Source: Spinellus fusiger
Taxonomy: Eukaryota > Mucoromycota > Mucoromycetes > Mucorales > Phycomycetaceae
DNA: 12,855 nucleotides
Reading direction: 5' to 3'
Assembly (NCBI GenBank): GCA_025094145.1
Contig: JALLLS010000187.1
Span: 1 to 12,855 of the forward strand
The notes under the pieces: model-generated
What the model was told of the DNA's origin: nothing
Database searches by the model: none
What the model saw: the letters and a program-made list of their open reading frames with translations, nothing else
Program-made: the position numbers and the translations under genes
In this document: positions 1-9,542 of the stretch, piece by piece
Position numbering within the stretch: the stretch's first letter is position 1
Layout: every line of letters starts with the position of its first letter

Positions 1-1044
1 TAACTACCATCTTAAGTGCCTGTAATGACCAAACATCACTGATAGGATTGGATCCTTGGTAGGCAGGACGCTCAATGGGATCTCTGGGACGGGGGGATCG
101 CTGGTTATAAGGAAGAGCAGTGTAGGATTCTAGAGCATGGCTAAGAGATACATCAACAGGGGTCCATAGAAAACCTCTCTTACCATAGAACATCCAAACC
201 ACTCGATGCGTGTACTTGGGATGGCATGCTACGAGTATTCAGTGGGTCCACAAGGCCCAACAAGGGCTTGAGAGCACGATGAGCAATGCCAGTCTTTACA
301 TGAAGGGGCTCATAGTCAAAGATGGCTGTTCCTGTTGTTTCAGAACCAGTACCAGCTGTAGTAGGAACAGCAATCAAAGGCTTCAGTTTAGAACGCACGG
401 GGAGTCCCTTGCCAATGGGTGCATTAACAAAATCAAGAAAGTCGGCCTCAGGGTTTGCACTGTAAAGACTGGCTGCCTTGGTTGTGTCCATAACAGATCC
501 ACCACCCACAGCGACAAAGGCATCGGGGTTATGCTTACGGGCAAAGTCAATGGCCTGTTTAAAACTGGTATCGGTGGGTTCTACGCGACATGTATCATAC
601 AAAACATAGTTGACCTTGTGGGTTTCAAGGGACTCAATCACAGCTTTCATGGGTTGCAATTGGGCAATCTGGCGGAGAGTAAGATAATGCACTTTACACA
701 TCCCTTCCTACTTACTGTTTTATCCGTGTAGACAGCAACCTTCTTGGCCTTGAGGTTATTAAGATCCATACCAACCTCACTGCTCTATTAGCTTCTTGTT
801 GATATACTCTAATTTACCTTGTGACTCCAGGGCCAAATCTAATGTTACTAGCAGCCATTTCAAATGCATAATCCTTGGAGTCAGGTGCGTAGGCATACTG
901 GCGGCCATAGTTTAAAAGACTCGAAAAGGAACTTGCAGTGGGAAGAGTAGAGTGTGCGTGAGAATGACATGGACAGGCGCTTGAAGAACTCTGCAATAGG
1001 CCAAGGAGGCGCACAACACTCGAACGGGAGGCAGAAGCAGACAT
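1..1044 (-). CDS. ADHFE1: Hydroxyacid-oxoacid transhydrogenase, mitochondrial (Fe-dependent alcohol dehydrogenase family), partial at the C-terminus
   Basis: The enzyme family couples oxidation of 4-hydroxybutyrate to reduction of 2-oxoglutarate in mitochondria. I read four exons: 1044-818, 779-716, 668-184 and 140-1. The GT-AG introns are 817-780 (38 nt), 715-669 (47 nt) and 183-141 (43 nt), and joining them gives one open frame of about 305 codons. The start chosen (MSASASRSSVVRLLGLLQ) gives a basic, Ser/Arg-rich presequence without acids, fitting mitochondrial import; an in-frame ATG 72 nt upstream would add a hydrophobic stretch and fits less well. Visible hallmarks are the NAD-binding GGGSVMDTTKA (about residues 152-162), TAGTGSETTGTAIFDYE, and the metal-binding GLDVLCHALES, whose Asp (about 256) and His (about 260) are the first two iron ligands. 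The last two His ligands lie beyond the left end. Similarity to animal ADHFE1 is clear along the whole length. The acceptor of intron 1 was chosen to keep frame (CAG at 782-780); other acceptors nearby do not. No frameshifts are seen. Confidence 0.93.
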
Positions 1045-1370
1045 AATGTAGAGAAATAGAACAAAGAAGCACAAATGGTAAAATGCCTCTAAGAAACCAG
1101 TCTGTTTCCCACCCATGTCGGTCTTTAAACCCTATATTTCACCACGGTCACGTGTATTTTTAAACACCACTCTCCCACAATGAGACTATTTACAGGTACC
1201 AATGGGATGTTTTCCGACACCAACAGATCTTTTGTTTCTGTTACTTTTTGGGCCATAGTTACTAGTATTGATAGTATATCACTACATTGTATCAATAGTC
1301 ATAATGGTCCAGTGATTCAGAGATTTAATATTCTGAATTGAATTTTTGTAAAAATTATTATGTTTTATGC
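1045..1370. other. Upstream region of the ADHFE1-like gene, no gene seen
   Basis: This stretch separates the minus-strand dehydrogenase gene from the triplet-repeat array. It is richer in GC than the desert further right and should hold the dehydrogenase promoter. A TATA-like ATATAGGG on the minus strand near 1138-1131 is about 90 nt upstream of the start codon. I see no coding sequence here on either strand. Confidence 0.5.
1149..1154. promoter_or_regulatory. E-box CACGTG upstream of ADHFE1-like gene
   Basis: A perfect CACGTG palindrome sits about 105 nt upstream of the dehydrogenase start codon, inside GGTCACGTGTA. This is the core bound by bHLH regulators in fungi (Cbf1/Pho4 type). Position and perfection make it a reasonable promoter element, but a 6-bp match can arise by chance. 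Confidence 0.35.
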
Positions 1371-1747
1371 AAAAACAACAACAACAATAATAATAGTAAT
1401 AATAATAATAATAACAGCAACAACAACAACAACAACAACAGCAACAACAGCAACAACAACAACAGCAACAACAACAACAATAATAATAGTAATAATAATA
1501 ATAATAACAGCAACAACAACAACAACAGCAACAACAGCAACAACAACAACAGCAACAACAACAACAACAACAACAACAGCAACAACAACAACAACAACAA
1601 CAGCAACAACAACAACAACAGCAACAACAACAACAACAACAGCAACAACAACAACAGCAACAACAACAACAACAATAATAATAGTAATAATAATAATAAT
1701 AACAGCAACAACAGCAACAACAGCAACAACAACAACAGCAACAACAA

Positions 1748-1778
<31 letters not shown>

Positions 1779-1916
1779 AACAACAACAGCAACAACAACA
1801 ACAACAACAGCAACAACAACAACAACAACAGCAACAACAACAACAGCAACAACAACAACAACAACAACAGCAACAACAACAACAACAGCAACAACAACAA
1901 CAACAGCAGCAGCATA
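1371..1916. repeat. Compound triplet-repeat array (CAA/CAG/AAT/AGT)
   Basis: About 546 bp built only from the triplets CAA, CAG, AAT and AGT (plus-strand phases AAC/AGC/AAT/AGT), with no break in the period of three. Three identical 33-nt blocks of the form (AAT)3-AGT-(AAT)5-AAC-AGC lie at 1386-1418, 1479-1511 and 1674-1706, spaced 93 and 195 nt apart. In the frame AAC/AAT/AGC/AGT all codons read Asn or Ser and the T-for-C changes are synonymous; the CAA/CAG (Gln) frame is broken by TAA. The Asn/Ser frame has no ATG: its open stretch begins after a stop at 1326 and runs to 1943. It is most simply a microsatellite; a poly-Asn/Ser exon of an unseen gene is possible. Confidence 0.95.
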
Positions 1917-2095
1917 CAAATCAGGAATACCTCAGTGGGATAATAGTATTGGAAATGTGTTGTTTATGGTTTTAAATATTATCACCAGCATTAATATGCC
2001 AACCTAAGATACTCATGACTCACTTTGAAATCCCCCTCATTCAAATAAGTAGGTAAATGGCAGAAAGTACTAATTGAAATGAAATGCTGTGCTGG

Positions 2096-2164
2096 TTTTA
2101 TATTTATATTTATATTTATATTTGTTCTTTATTATTCTTTATTATTCTTTATTATTCTTTATTA
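2096..2164. repeat. Two adjacent short tandem arrays
   Basis: A hexamer array (TTTATA phase) runs from 2096 to 2123 with about four and a half copies. It is followed directly by four perfect copies of the 10-mer TTCTTTATTA at 2125-2164. These are slippage-type repeats, and no function is visible. Confidence 0.9.
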
Positions 2165-2172
2165 TCAATTGG

Positions 2173-2228
2173 TGGGTGTATTAAAAAGAAAAAGAAAAAA
2201 GAAAAGAACAGTATTAAAAATACACCCA
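2173..2228. repeat. 10-bp inverted repeat around a purine-rich tract
   Basis: TGGGTGTATT at 2173-2182 is repeated inverted as AATACACCCA at 2219-2228. The 36-nt interior is almost pure A/G (2183-2209). The arms are perfect and unusually GC-rich for this region. It could be a small element end or a chance pairing. Confidence 0.6.
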
Positions 2229-4266
2229 AGTATCTTTCAGTAGGATAATCTAATATTTTGATTCTAATAAAGTATAGACAATTGAAAATTATCCATGTGT
2301 AGTTATTAAATGTAAAATCATACACTAAATGATTTTATGCTAGTATGTATTTACAATTAATGTCGTGTGTTTTTGACCTTATCGATCAAATGCAAAAAGA
2401 AAAAAGAAAATCACTTCAAGACCATAATTTAGTTAAGAATTAACTATTCAAAATACTATGTTTATAAAGAAGAACATCTATCCTTATAAGAAATCAAGGT
2501 AGTTACATGAGATGTCAATATTCACCATTATAGTATAGCTTAAGATTGTTGAATTTGATTGTACATAGTCTCAAGTATATCATGTTCTTTTATATATATC
2601 AATAGATTATCTCTTCTATCTCTATTGTTGTGTTTATGATATATAGTGTAGGTCTTATATATTGCAGTTGTTCCTCAAGATTAGAGTCCAGGGCAAAAAA
2701 ATGGAGTGGGCTAATTATAGGATATTGGCTCTATCTTAATACATGTTGCTGCCCCGAGACAATAAAGAACTGTAGAATCAAGTCATTACAGATAGATTGT
2801 ATAAAACCTTCTTTTTTTATATAATAAATAAAAACAATATGGCATTAAATTGGACTATATATTTGAAAAAGATAATATATTTAATTACTGAAAAGGTAGA
2901 AATAACTACTAGATATTTGGTATAATATTGTTTTTCTTTTTATCTCTATAGGAGCTTTTTAGCCTTCCAAGGAGTGAAAGAAATAGGCTATTTAAGATAA
3001 GCAAATCAATAATACTTCTGATTAAATCAATGTCATTTTAATATAGAAAAAATAAGTTAATGGAATATTCCGTAGTTCTTTAAACAAAATAAATAAGAAT
3101 CCATGCATATTCTTTAGTATTTATTTTTGGCCTAGTGCTTTGTAAGGTAGATTTACTAATTTCTGTTACTTTATGCACAAATCAGAATGGTAAGACTTGG
3201 TAATCCCTTACCCACTCTATTCTGAATCGTGTCTAAAAGTATTTGGAAGAATACTGATTAAGACATAATGAACGCAAGATAACTGATAAGCTTGTACTGT
3301 ATTACTGTATCAACTAACTACAGGATATTTTAATGGCACCTACTTGCATCCCATATACTATGAGGCTCTTTTGCTATTGGCATGTGTCTTAATTATTATT
3401 TTGGAACAGACAGAGAATAATAAAAACAAATGGTGAGAAATGCATCTTAATAGCAAGACGTCTTAAATAATAGAGGATTTATTAAATCAAAGAAAATAAT
3501 GTCTATTCTTTTTTGATATTATTTTTGAGTCATTTCTTTTCTATAATGTTTTATTAAGAGTTTAGGTGTTTTGAGATCTATAGTTGATTAGTCAACATTC
3601 ACCAGAATACATATGCACTCTTTTTGATAGATTCTAAGATTCTAAATCAATTTCCCTAGACAATAATCATTTAGAAAATATGAAATAATATATTAATCTA
3701 TAAAGAACAAAAACAGATATTAGGTCTCCTAGAATGCAGAAAGCCAGAATGCATTATAGAATTTTATAATAAACAAAGATAAAACATAATTAGTAAAACA
3801 CTATTGTTATAATTCAACCCAACTCTACTGGATTCAGATGAATGTTTTGAAAAGATTTATTTCAGTTAGAGTTATCAGTAATCTTAAGTTTGAGAACAAT
3901 CCCCTTTTTACTTTATCAGCAATTATTATACTAGAATTTAACACCAATCCCTTAGTTTATAACTGTCAAATGATAATCAATGCACTAATGGATATACATG
4001 TCACTCTTCCATTATATGGTGCATGGTCTTATCTCTTTTATTAGAAAAATCAATAGATTGATTCTATATAGGTTTACTTTTTTTAAAAAATAAATAAATA
4101 TATAAAATAAAATAAAAAACTCTAAATACTATAACAATCTCTATTATTTACTATGTGTTGGATTGACTGTATTCTTATTCTATTGAATATTTAAACTACC
4201 CTAGGAATATATATCATCAGTCTATAGAAGAATAACCAGGCTAGTATCATGATGAGTATCCTTTTG

Positions 4267-4426
4267 TCGATCAAAAATACTTCGATTCTATACCCTCCAT
4301 TATTATTTGATATCGACTCACTGTAGAGAAACCCCCTTGAAACGGCATGTAGCTTATCTCAAAAAAAATCGAAGAACATAGACATCGAAAGTACTGTTGA
4401 TCAAGCTCGATGATGAGAGCTCGATC
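4267..4426. other. TCGA-rich pocket
   Basis: Seven TCGA tetramers occur within 160 bp (4267, 4282, 4313, 4369, 4385, 4407, 4421) in a neighbourhood where CpG is otherwise rare. The last two lie in the arms of a hairpin. I do not recognise a family; it may be a relic of an element with a different base composition. Confidence 0.5.
4399..4426. repeat. Near-perfect 10-bp hairpin
   Basis: GATCAAGCTC (4399-4408) pairs with GAGCTCGATC (4417-4426) with one mismatch, around an 8-nt loop GATGATGA. It is GC-richer than its surroundings. Its role is unknown. Confidence 0.65.
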
Positions 4427-4915
4427 TAAAATACCTATAACCCTCTATTCATTTCTGGAAGAAGAAATAAGTTTATCTGAGAAGTCTAGAAAATCTGTAC
4501 TATTTCCCATGATGTTTATCTAGCCTCACAACTCCATATCTTTTCCTTCTTTTTTCTTTCTTTCGAATATTACTTTATTCGGAGTAAAGAGACTATCAAC
4601 TTTAAAAGATGTACTCCACTTTAGAAAGGAAAGGAATATGCCACCAGATAGACATATATGTTTTCTAAAATTAGTCTTGTCCTGATTATTTACTGGAACA
4701 AAATCTTAGTGTCCTAATATGATATTCTCAACTAATAAGCTTTTTGTCATTGTATTATGAAACCTCTACATGATATGTGCAATCATTTGACAAGTGTTAT
4801 TAATAGAAAAAAAATGGCATACATTTATGCATTAGCAACGTAAACAGATATACAAACAGGTAGTTTTGAGTGATGATTAGAAACTATACCTCCAAGTTAT
4901 CATTGATTCTTAGGA

Positions 4916-4949
4916 TATTCAGTCAACGGTATTCAGTCAACGGTATTCA
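4916..4949. repeat. 14-bp tandem repeat, 2.4 copies
   Basis: TATTCAGTCAACGG occurs at 4916-4929 and 4930-4943, followed by a partial TATTCA. The copies are identical, which suggests a recent duplication. Confidence 0.9.
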
Positions 4950-5635
4950 TTCCGTGGAAATGAGATAAATATTCTAAATAAGTATTTTTACTTTACCTGG
5001 GACATGTGTTGAATTTGAATAGTATTCCCGATAAATAGAGTTCCAGTACAAAAAAATATAGAAAACATCTCATTCCACAATAACTAATATACTTTACTGA
5101 ATCATATTTGATCCAAAATATACATAGAAAGTTAGCAATGAACACTCTAAATTAAATATTATTCTTATTGTAAATGTTAATCGAGCACGAGTACTTGAAT
5201 CAGAAACTTTAATGATATTACAAAATATTTTAAAAGAAATTAGAGCAGAATGACTTGACAAGTATTTAAAAAGTCATATTATAAGATATGGCCAAAGGGT
5301 AGTACAAACCTATTTATCAACATGAGACTTCACAAGGCCAAGCGCGTAGAAAAGTGGCCTATTTTTCACCCTTGAGGTGTCGCTACTCAATCCAATATCA
5401 CTGGTAATATTTAATTTATTATTTTATATTGGACACATATAATATTAGCCTCATTGCCGTTATTATTTCATTATTGCTATAGAATATCATTCAACATTAT
5501 TTGAAAATAAAGTCATTTTGAACTCTTTAAGCAGGTAATGATGGATGATATGCAGTAGTTATAAAAGTGTATTATTGAGGGGTTGTTATCCTTTTTCATA
5601 TATTTAAGAACTTTTTGAGGTAGATAAAGCACTAC

Positions 5636-5657
5636 TTCCCTGCTTCTATGCAGGGAA
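5636..5657. repeat. Perfect 8-bp hairpin with 6-nt loop
   Basis: TTCCCTGC (5636-5643) and GCAGGGAA (5650-5657) form a perfect stem around TTCTAT, followed by an A run on the plus strand. The GC-rich stem stands out in this AT-rich setting. It is not evidence of a bacterial-type terminator here, since the context is a eukaryotic genome. Confidence 0.7.
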
Positions 5658-5823
5658 AAAAAAGAACAAAGTAAACAAACTACAAACTACAAACTTTGTG
5701 GATTTTAGAAGACCTTTGTCTGGCCTTGATCTTTATGGTTCTGTCAAAAAAATTCTATATTCTTATGAATGTCATTGACATTATTGTATACCTAATTGCT
5801 TCATAACAACTTTTTTTAAAAAA

Positions 5824-5850
5824 AATAATAATAATACTACTACTACTACT
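5824..5850. repeat. Microsatellite (AAT)4(ACT)5
   Basis: Four AAT units pass directly into five ACT units. A plain triplet microsatellite with one unit switch. Confidence 0.95.
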
Positions 5851-6381
5851 ATTAATTAAAGAATAGGAACGTGTTATTTGATAATCACTCTTGAATTTTG
5901 GTTATAAAGGTACTAGTTCTGCTATTGCGCCGGTTTGGTAAATTTAGGAAAATAAGATTAGCCCTTGTCTATACAAGTCCAGGATCCAAACCCTAAATCT
6001 ATTATAGCAATACCTCGTATCAGATCAGACCATATTAACAGCTTACAAGTTTAAGAAATGGTTCCACTTTATGCCTCTGTTCAGAATTTAATGCACAGTG
6101 ATGTCTTAAATGTAACTAATGGTGCATTGGCCAATATTTTAAAAGATAGTTTAAATGTGAAAAAAAACACTATCTATAGTGCTCATACTACGCTTTGATA
6201 GCACAGAGTTTATCTGGCTGTAATAATCTTATAGTACTCACGAGTGTGTGATCTTAATGATTTATCTTGCCCCTTGAACATATAGAGTTAGATTTTTATT
6301 AATTTCATTAAGCAAGTTGAATATTTAGAAGTTCAGCCTAAAGAAAAAGGAAGAGCCCTGAAATTCGAACTGCTGTACATT

Positions 6382-6429
6382 GAGAGAAAGAGAGAGAAAG
6401 AGAGAGAGAGAGAAAGAAAGAGAGAGAGA
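6382..6429. repeat. GA-rich microsatellite
   Basis: A GA dinucleotide array broken at intervals by AAAG/GAAA units, all purine on the plus strand over about 48 nt. Confidence 0.95.
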
Positions 6430-6822
6430 TAAGTTTTCTTGGAGAGCCTAGATGCTAATACTAACTAAAGTAGAATAATTATCATTATTAAAAGAGTATC
6501 AAGGTATATTCAAGTTCATGTTTTAAGTTTTCAACACTTATTCTCAAAATGCATGAATACTAGTTAGAGGTTAGTAAGACTAGTGATCCCTCAAACAGTA
6601 ATCTTAGTGATAGCAGATATGCTTTGCATAGTAGTTGCTTCATAATCATATTGTATAATTGATAAATTAAAAATAAAGAAATGAGAGATATACAATGATT
6701 TATGAGTTTCGCATTTATCATGAAACTCTACAACACCATCTTTCAATTGATGTCAATAAGCAGATCGTCTATGTTTTTTTATAGGCATCAAGTCTTTTTG
6801 ATAGTATACCTCTATATACAAG

Positions 6823-6839
6823 AGTGCCATTGAGGCACT
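6823..6839. repeat. Perfect 6-bp hairpin
   Basis: AGTGCC (6823-6828) pairs with GGCACT (6834-6839) around ATTGA. It is short but GC-rich in an AT-rich stretch; no role seen. Confidence 0.5.
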
Positions 6840-7496
6840 GATATAGTTAATATATGTACTAGTATTTTATTTATTGAACATAGCTATACACTTTAGAGAT
6901 AGCTATACTTCCGGATCTGTTTCCTCATCATTTTCGTTTATCCTTTTTACATGTAAATATATTGCCAACGTTAGTTTCAAAAAGACTTTTTTTTTTATCA
7001 ACACTTTGGTATTCTACTACAGAAAATAACAAGTTATTCTCCATTTCTATACTTTATCTCGAGAAAGATCGACATATTTTGTATATTAAATGTTTTTATT
7101 AAATGTACTAATCTTTATATATAAACCATTATACTACATCATTCAAATACATGCTAATATTTCTAAGATTAATATGATATTTATTGAAGTATGATCTTCA
7201 AAACTCAAAAAAGAAATCAAAACAGATTAGATAGAAATCGTACTTACTCCATATACTTACGATGAGTAGAATGATGAGTATATACTCTTCTATAATCACT
7301 TTCAGGGTTTTCGATTCGATTCTTTTCTCTATTTTTTCTATCTATCATAATAAACAGGGGCAGTTTTTTTTTTACTTTTCCCTACAAGTTGATCTATTCC
7401 AATCTCTATTCAAGAAACTCAATTACAACTAGATCGTACTTCAAAGGAGAATTTTCCTTTTGTCTTTTTATTATTATTATTTATTCCTCAACTATA

Positions 7497-7521
7497 GTTT
7501 ATTTAAACACTTTAAATAAAC
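7497..7521. repeat. Perfect 11-bp inverted repeat, 3-nt spacer
   Basis: GTTTATTTAAA (7497-7507) is followed after CAC by its exact reverse complement TTTAAATAAAC (7511-7521). In AT-rich DNA such palindromes can arise by chance, but 11 perfect pairs with a 3-nt spacer is notable. It can extrude as a cruciform. Confidence 0.85.
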
Positions 7522-7813
7522 AGTAAAATTAAATAGTGCATGCTTTGGTAATAGCAAATATGTTGTATTGCTAAATATTTCACAAACAAAGAAAAACTCC
7601 TTCAGGTAATGTCAATCAATACATTATTCAGATCTCTAAGGCTTTGAATATAATGTATTTGATACAGGAAAGTATACAGTGGGCAATAAATTTTTATGGT
7701 ATCTATGCCTGTATGGCGTATACTAACTGTAATGCTTGCCCTTTACTACTTTAGATATTACAGAAATGTACTGCAAAATATAATTTTCAGTCTATAGAAA
7801 GTCCCTCGATGGT

Positions 7814-7832
7814 ACACACACACACACACACA
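7814..7832. repeat. AC dinucleotide microsatellite
   Basis: Nine AC units plus a final A. A plain microsatellite. Confidence 0.95.
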
Positions 7833-7998
7833 AAAACTACCTTTTCCCACTTTTTCTCTCTTTTATGAATCAAATAAAGACTGAAGGTTGACAAATATAT
7901 ATTTCATTAAGCAGATGTCTAAAGAATATTCTTTTTTTATAATATAAAAAAGAGATCTGGTTCTGTAAAACGGGGAGAGTATCACAGGGGAGAGAGAC

Positions 7999-8033
7999 TG
8001 TGTTAACATTTAGCGCCGTTGTTATGTTACACA
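7999..8033. repeat. Bulged inverted repeat with GCGCC loop
   Basis: TGTGTTAACAT (7999-8009) pairs with ATGTTACACA (8024-8033) with one bulged T. The loop holds a CpG-containing AGCGCCG. It lies after a GGGGAGAG motif that occurs twice (7972-7979 and 7987-7994). Confidence 0.5.
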
Positions 8034-8411
8034 TAGGAGACAGATTTATGGTTTATTCTTGAAGTTTTCTGTACAATTAAATACAAAAAAAGAAAGAGAG
8101 GATAAGAGCATTAGAGTCTCATTAAGATAAAAATTAAGGGGTAGGAAATTTGTCTATTGTTAGTAATACCATTTCTACATATAACAATAATAACAATTAT
8201 AATAATAATAACAATGATTGATAATTGATAATGTTATAGTGTACATAGTGATAAAGGTAATGTATACCCTGTAGTTAAGCGTGAATGCTGTAATAAACTA
8301 TTTTCTGGGTCCTTTGGTTACCTTGTTAAAACCTGATACAAGATTTATAAGAGACTAAACTACATCTACACCCAAAGATCTTTCTGGCCTTTAAGTGGTG
8401 ATATCTCCTTC

Positions 8412-8425
8412 CTTTTACGTAAAAG
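8412..8425. repeat. 14-bp perfect palindrome CTTTTACGTAAAAG
   Basis: A self-complementary 14-mer with no spacer, centred on ACGT. Its symmetry could suit a dimeric DNA-binding protein, but no neighbouring gene is seen. Confidence 0.7.
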
Positions 8426-8671
8426 AAAAGACGCACCTTTTGTGGGACTGTGTTTAAAATCAAGAGGTTTGTGTGTATCCAAATTATTATTTCCTTTTAT
8501 AGTATACCTCATTATCAAATTGTATTATCAATAGAATATAGTGTTGATGAATAGAATTGTTTATTATAATACTATAGCTACTACCTAATTGCATTCATTG
8601 ATAGCAATAGAATCTAAACACTAAAATCCTAATACTTTATCATAGGGAGATAGATAAATATGCTTGAGAAT

Positions 8672-8689
8672 ACACCCTAGACACCCTAG
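8672..8689. repeat. 9-bp direct repeat ACACCCTAG x2
   Basis: Two exact head-to-tail copies of ACACCCTAG. Too few copies to be telomeric; an ordinary short duplication. Confidence 0.85.
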
Positions 8690-9442
8690 ACAGTATAGAA
8701 AGAAGAATAGACTACCTGGGACTGACTTGAGAAAGAATATCAACTTATCTAATAACAGAAAAGAGTGTATTAGTAATAGTTCAATCAAGAGAGATAGTAT
8801 GCTTACCTTGTACTTAATACCTGTCTTGAGAATAATAATCCATATATCATCTATTAGAAGAAGAGTCAGTACTATGTCCTGTGGATTACATTGAACTCAA
8901 GTCCAGATGAAGACACTACTTACCTTTTTACTTTCAGAACAGCCTTTGGTGGTGTCCATCACTTCCTGTTATTGTTTTTCTTTGTTAATAATAGCACATT
9001 ACCCTGCTCAGTTATGCTCATCTTGATGAGTACTTAAATATTAAGTTGTATAGACAGTATTGGAAATAACAAAAGGAGGGGATTATCAAAACAGATAATA
9101 GTTTTTCCTTCTCTATTCTGATGTATTACACTTTAGCCTCTTCTTTCCTACAATCAAGTCAAACAATCCACACTCTATTCGTCTTAGGTCTAAAGGACAG
9201 TATTAGAAATAATATCTTGTTTTCACTAAGTACTATTGTTAATACCAGTTACAATGAGATAATTGTTGAAGTGATTATGACTATTGAGTCAACATTTATA
9301 CTAGTTTGCTATTTCTTTCTTTCTTTTTTTACTATGAATTTAATGAGATGTTATTATCGTATAGTTTTAATCCTTATAGCTTAAAAAGATATATATAAAA
9401 GTAGCCTCAAAATCCATACTATGCAACCTTGTAAAAATATAT

Positions 9443-9462
9443 CCTTTATTCTGTAATAAAGG
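9443..9462. repeat. Perfect 8-bp hairpin, CTGT loop
   Basis: CCTTTATT (9443-9450) pairs exactly with AATAAAGG (9455-9462). It lies about 80 nt before the first readable part of the Fanzor-like relic and may belong to that element's left part. Confidence 0.6.
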
Positions 9463-9485
9463 GCACTGTGGTTATCAACAGGACC

Positions 9486-9522
9486 GCTAGAGAGATACAT
9501 CCGTAGTTGTTCGGTCTCTAGC
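9486..9522. repeat. Perfect 8-bp inverted repeat
   Basis: GCTAGAGA (9486-9493) pairs with TCTCTAGC (9515-9522) around a 21-nt loop. The base composition here becomes visibly more GC-rich than to the left, as in the adjacent Fanzor-like relic, so this may mark element DNA. Confidence 0.6.
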
Positions 9523-9542
9523 AGGAACAACGAAATGGAGTA

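Larger units (their letters stand above)
2229..9442. other. AT-rich gene desert
   Basis: Over 7 kb without a reading frame I can assign. All frames are short (none above 90 codons), low in complexity and rich in Ile, Tyr, Asn and Lys as expected from AT-rich DNA. CpG is sparse except in small pockets (4267-4426, 5337-5400, 5925-5935, 7060-7075, 7310-7320). No tRNA cloverleaf, rRNA, LTR pair or long terminal inverted repeat was recognised by eye. It may be heavily mutated transposon DNA or heterochromatin. Specific repeats and hairpins inside it are listed separately. Confidence 0.7.

Noticed and set aside
210..731. 173-codon plus-strand frame over the dehydrogenase
   Set aside because: It is antisense to a clearly conserved, spliced gene and shows no domain of its own.
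1386..1706. Three identical 33-nt blocks at intervals, reminiscent of CRISPR repeats
   Set aside because: Spacers are the same triplet repeat, spacing is irregular (93 and 195 nt), and the context is eukaryotic.
1358..2007. Long frames of poly-Leu, poly-Val/Ala and poly-Thr/Ala across the triplet array, one with an ATG at 1360
   Set aside because: They are by-products of the triplet repeat read in other frames. The Thr/Ala frame has an ATG but no non-repeat domain, and its C/T changes alter amino acids (Thr to Ile).
2630..2824. 64-codon plus-strand frame
   Set aside because: No recognisable motif, AT-driven composition and Cys/Ser-rich low-complexity stretches.
3838..4044. 68-codon plus-strand frame
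   Set aside because: Composition as expected of AT-rich DNA; no motif or splice context.
5925..6000. GC-richer patch with GGTTTGG / CCAAACC and ATTTAGG / CCTAAAT pairs, telomere-like TTTAGGG
   Set aside because: The paired pieces are not in collinear order, so no clean hairpin forms, and a single telomere-like unit is not informative.
6058..6198. 46-codon plus-strand frame starting MVPLYASVQNLMHSD
   Set aside because: Somewhat protein-like, but short, unrecognised and without supporting signals.
8664..8894. 76-codon plus-strand frame rich in Arg and Ser
   Set aside because: No ATG start (TTG), no motif, and it overlaps a 9-bp tandem repeat.
2229..9442. Search for tRNA genes and LTR pairs
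   Set aside because: No B-box with matching acceptor stem and no long direct repeats were found by eye; a covariance or dot-plot search would be needed to be certain.
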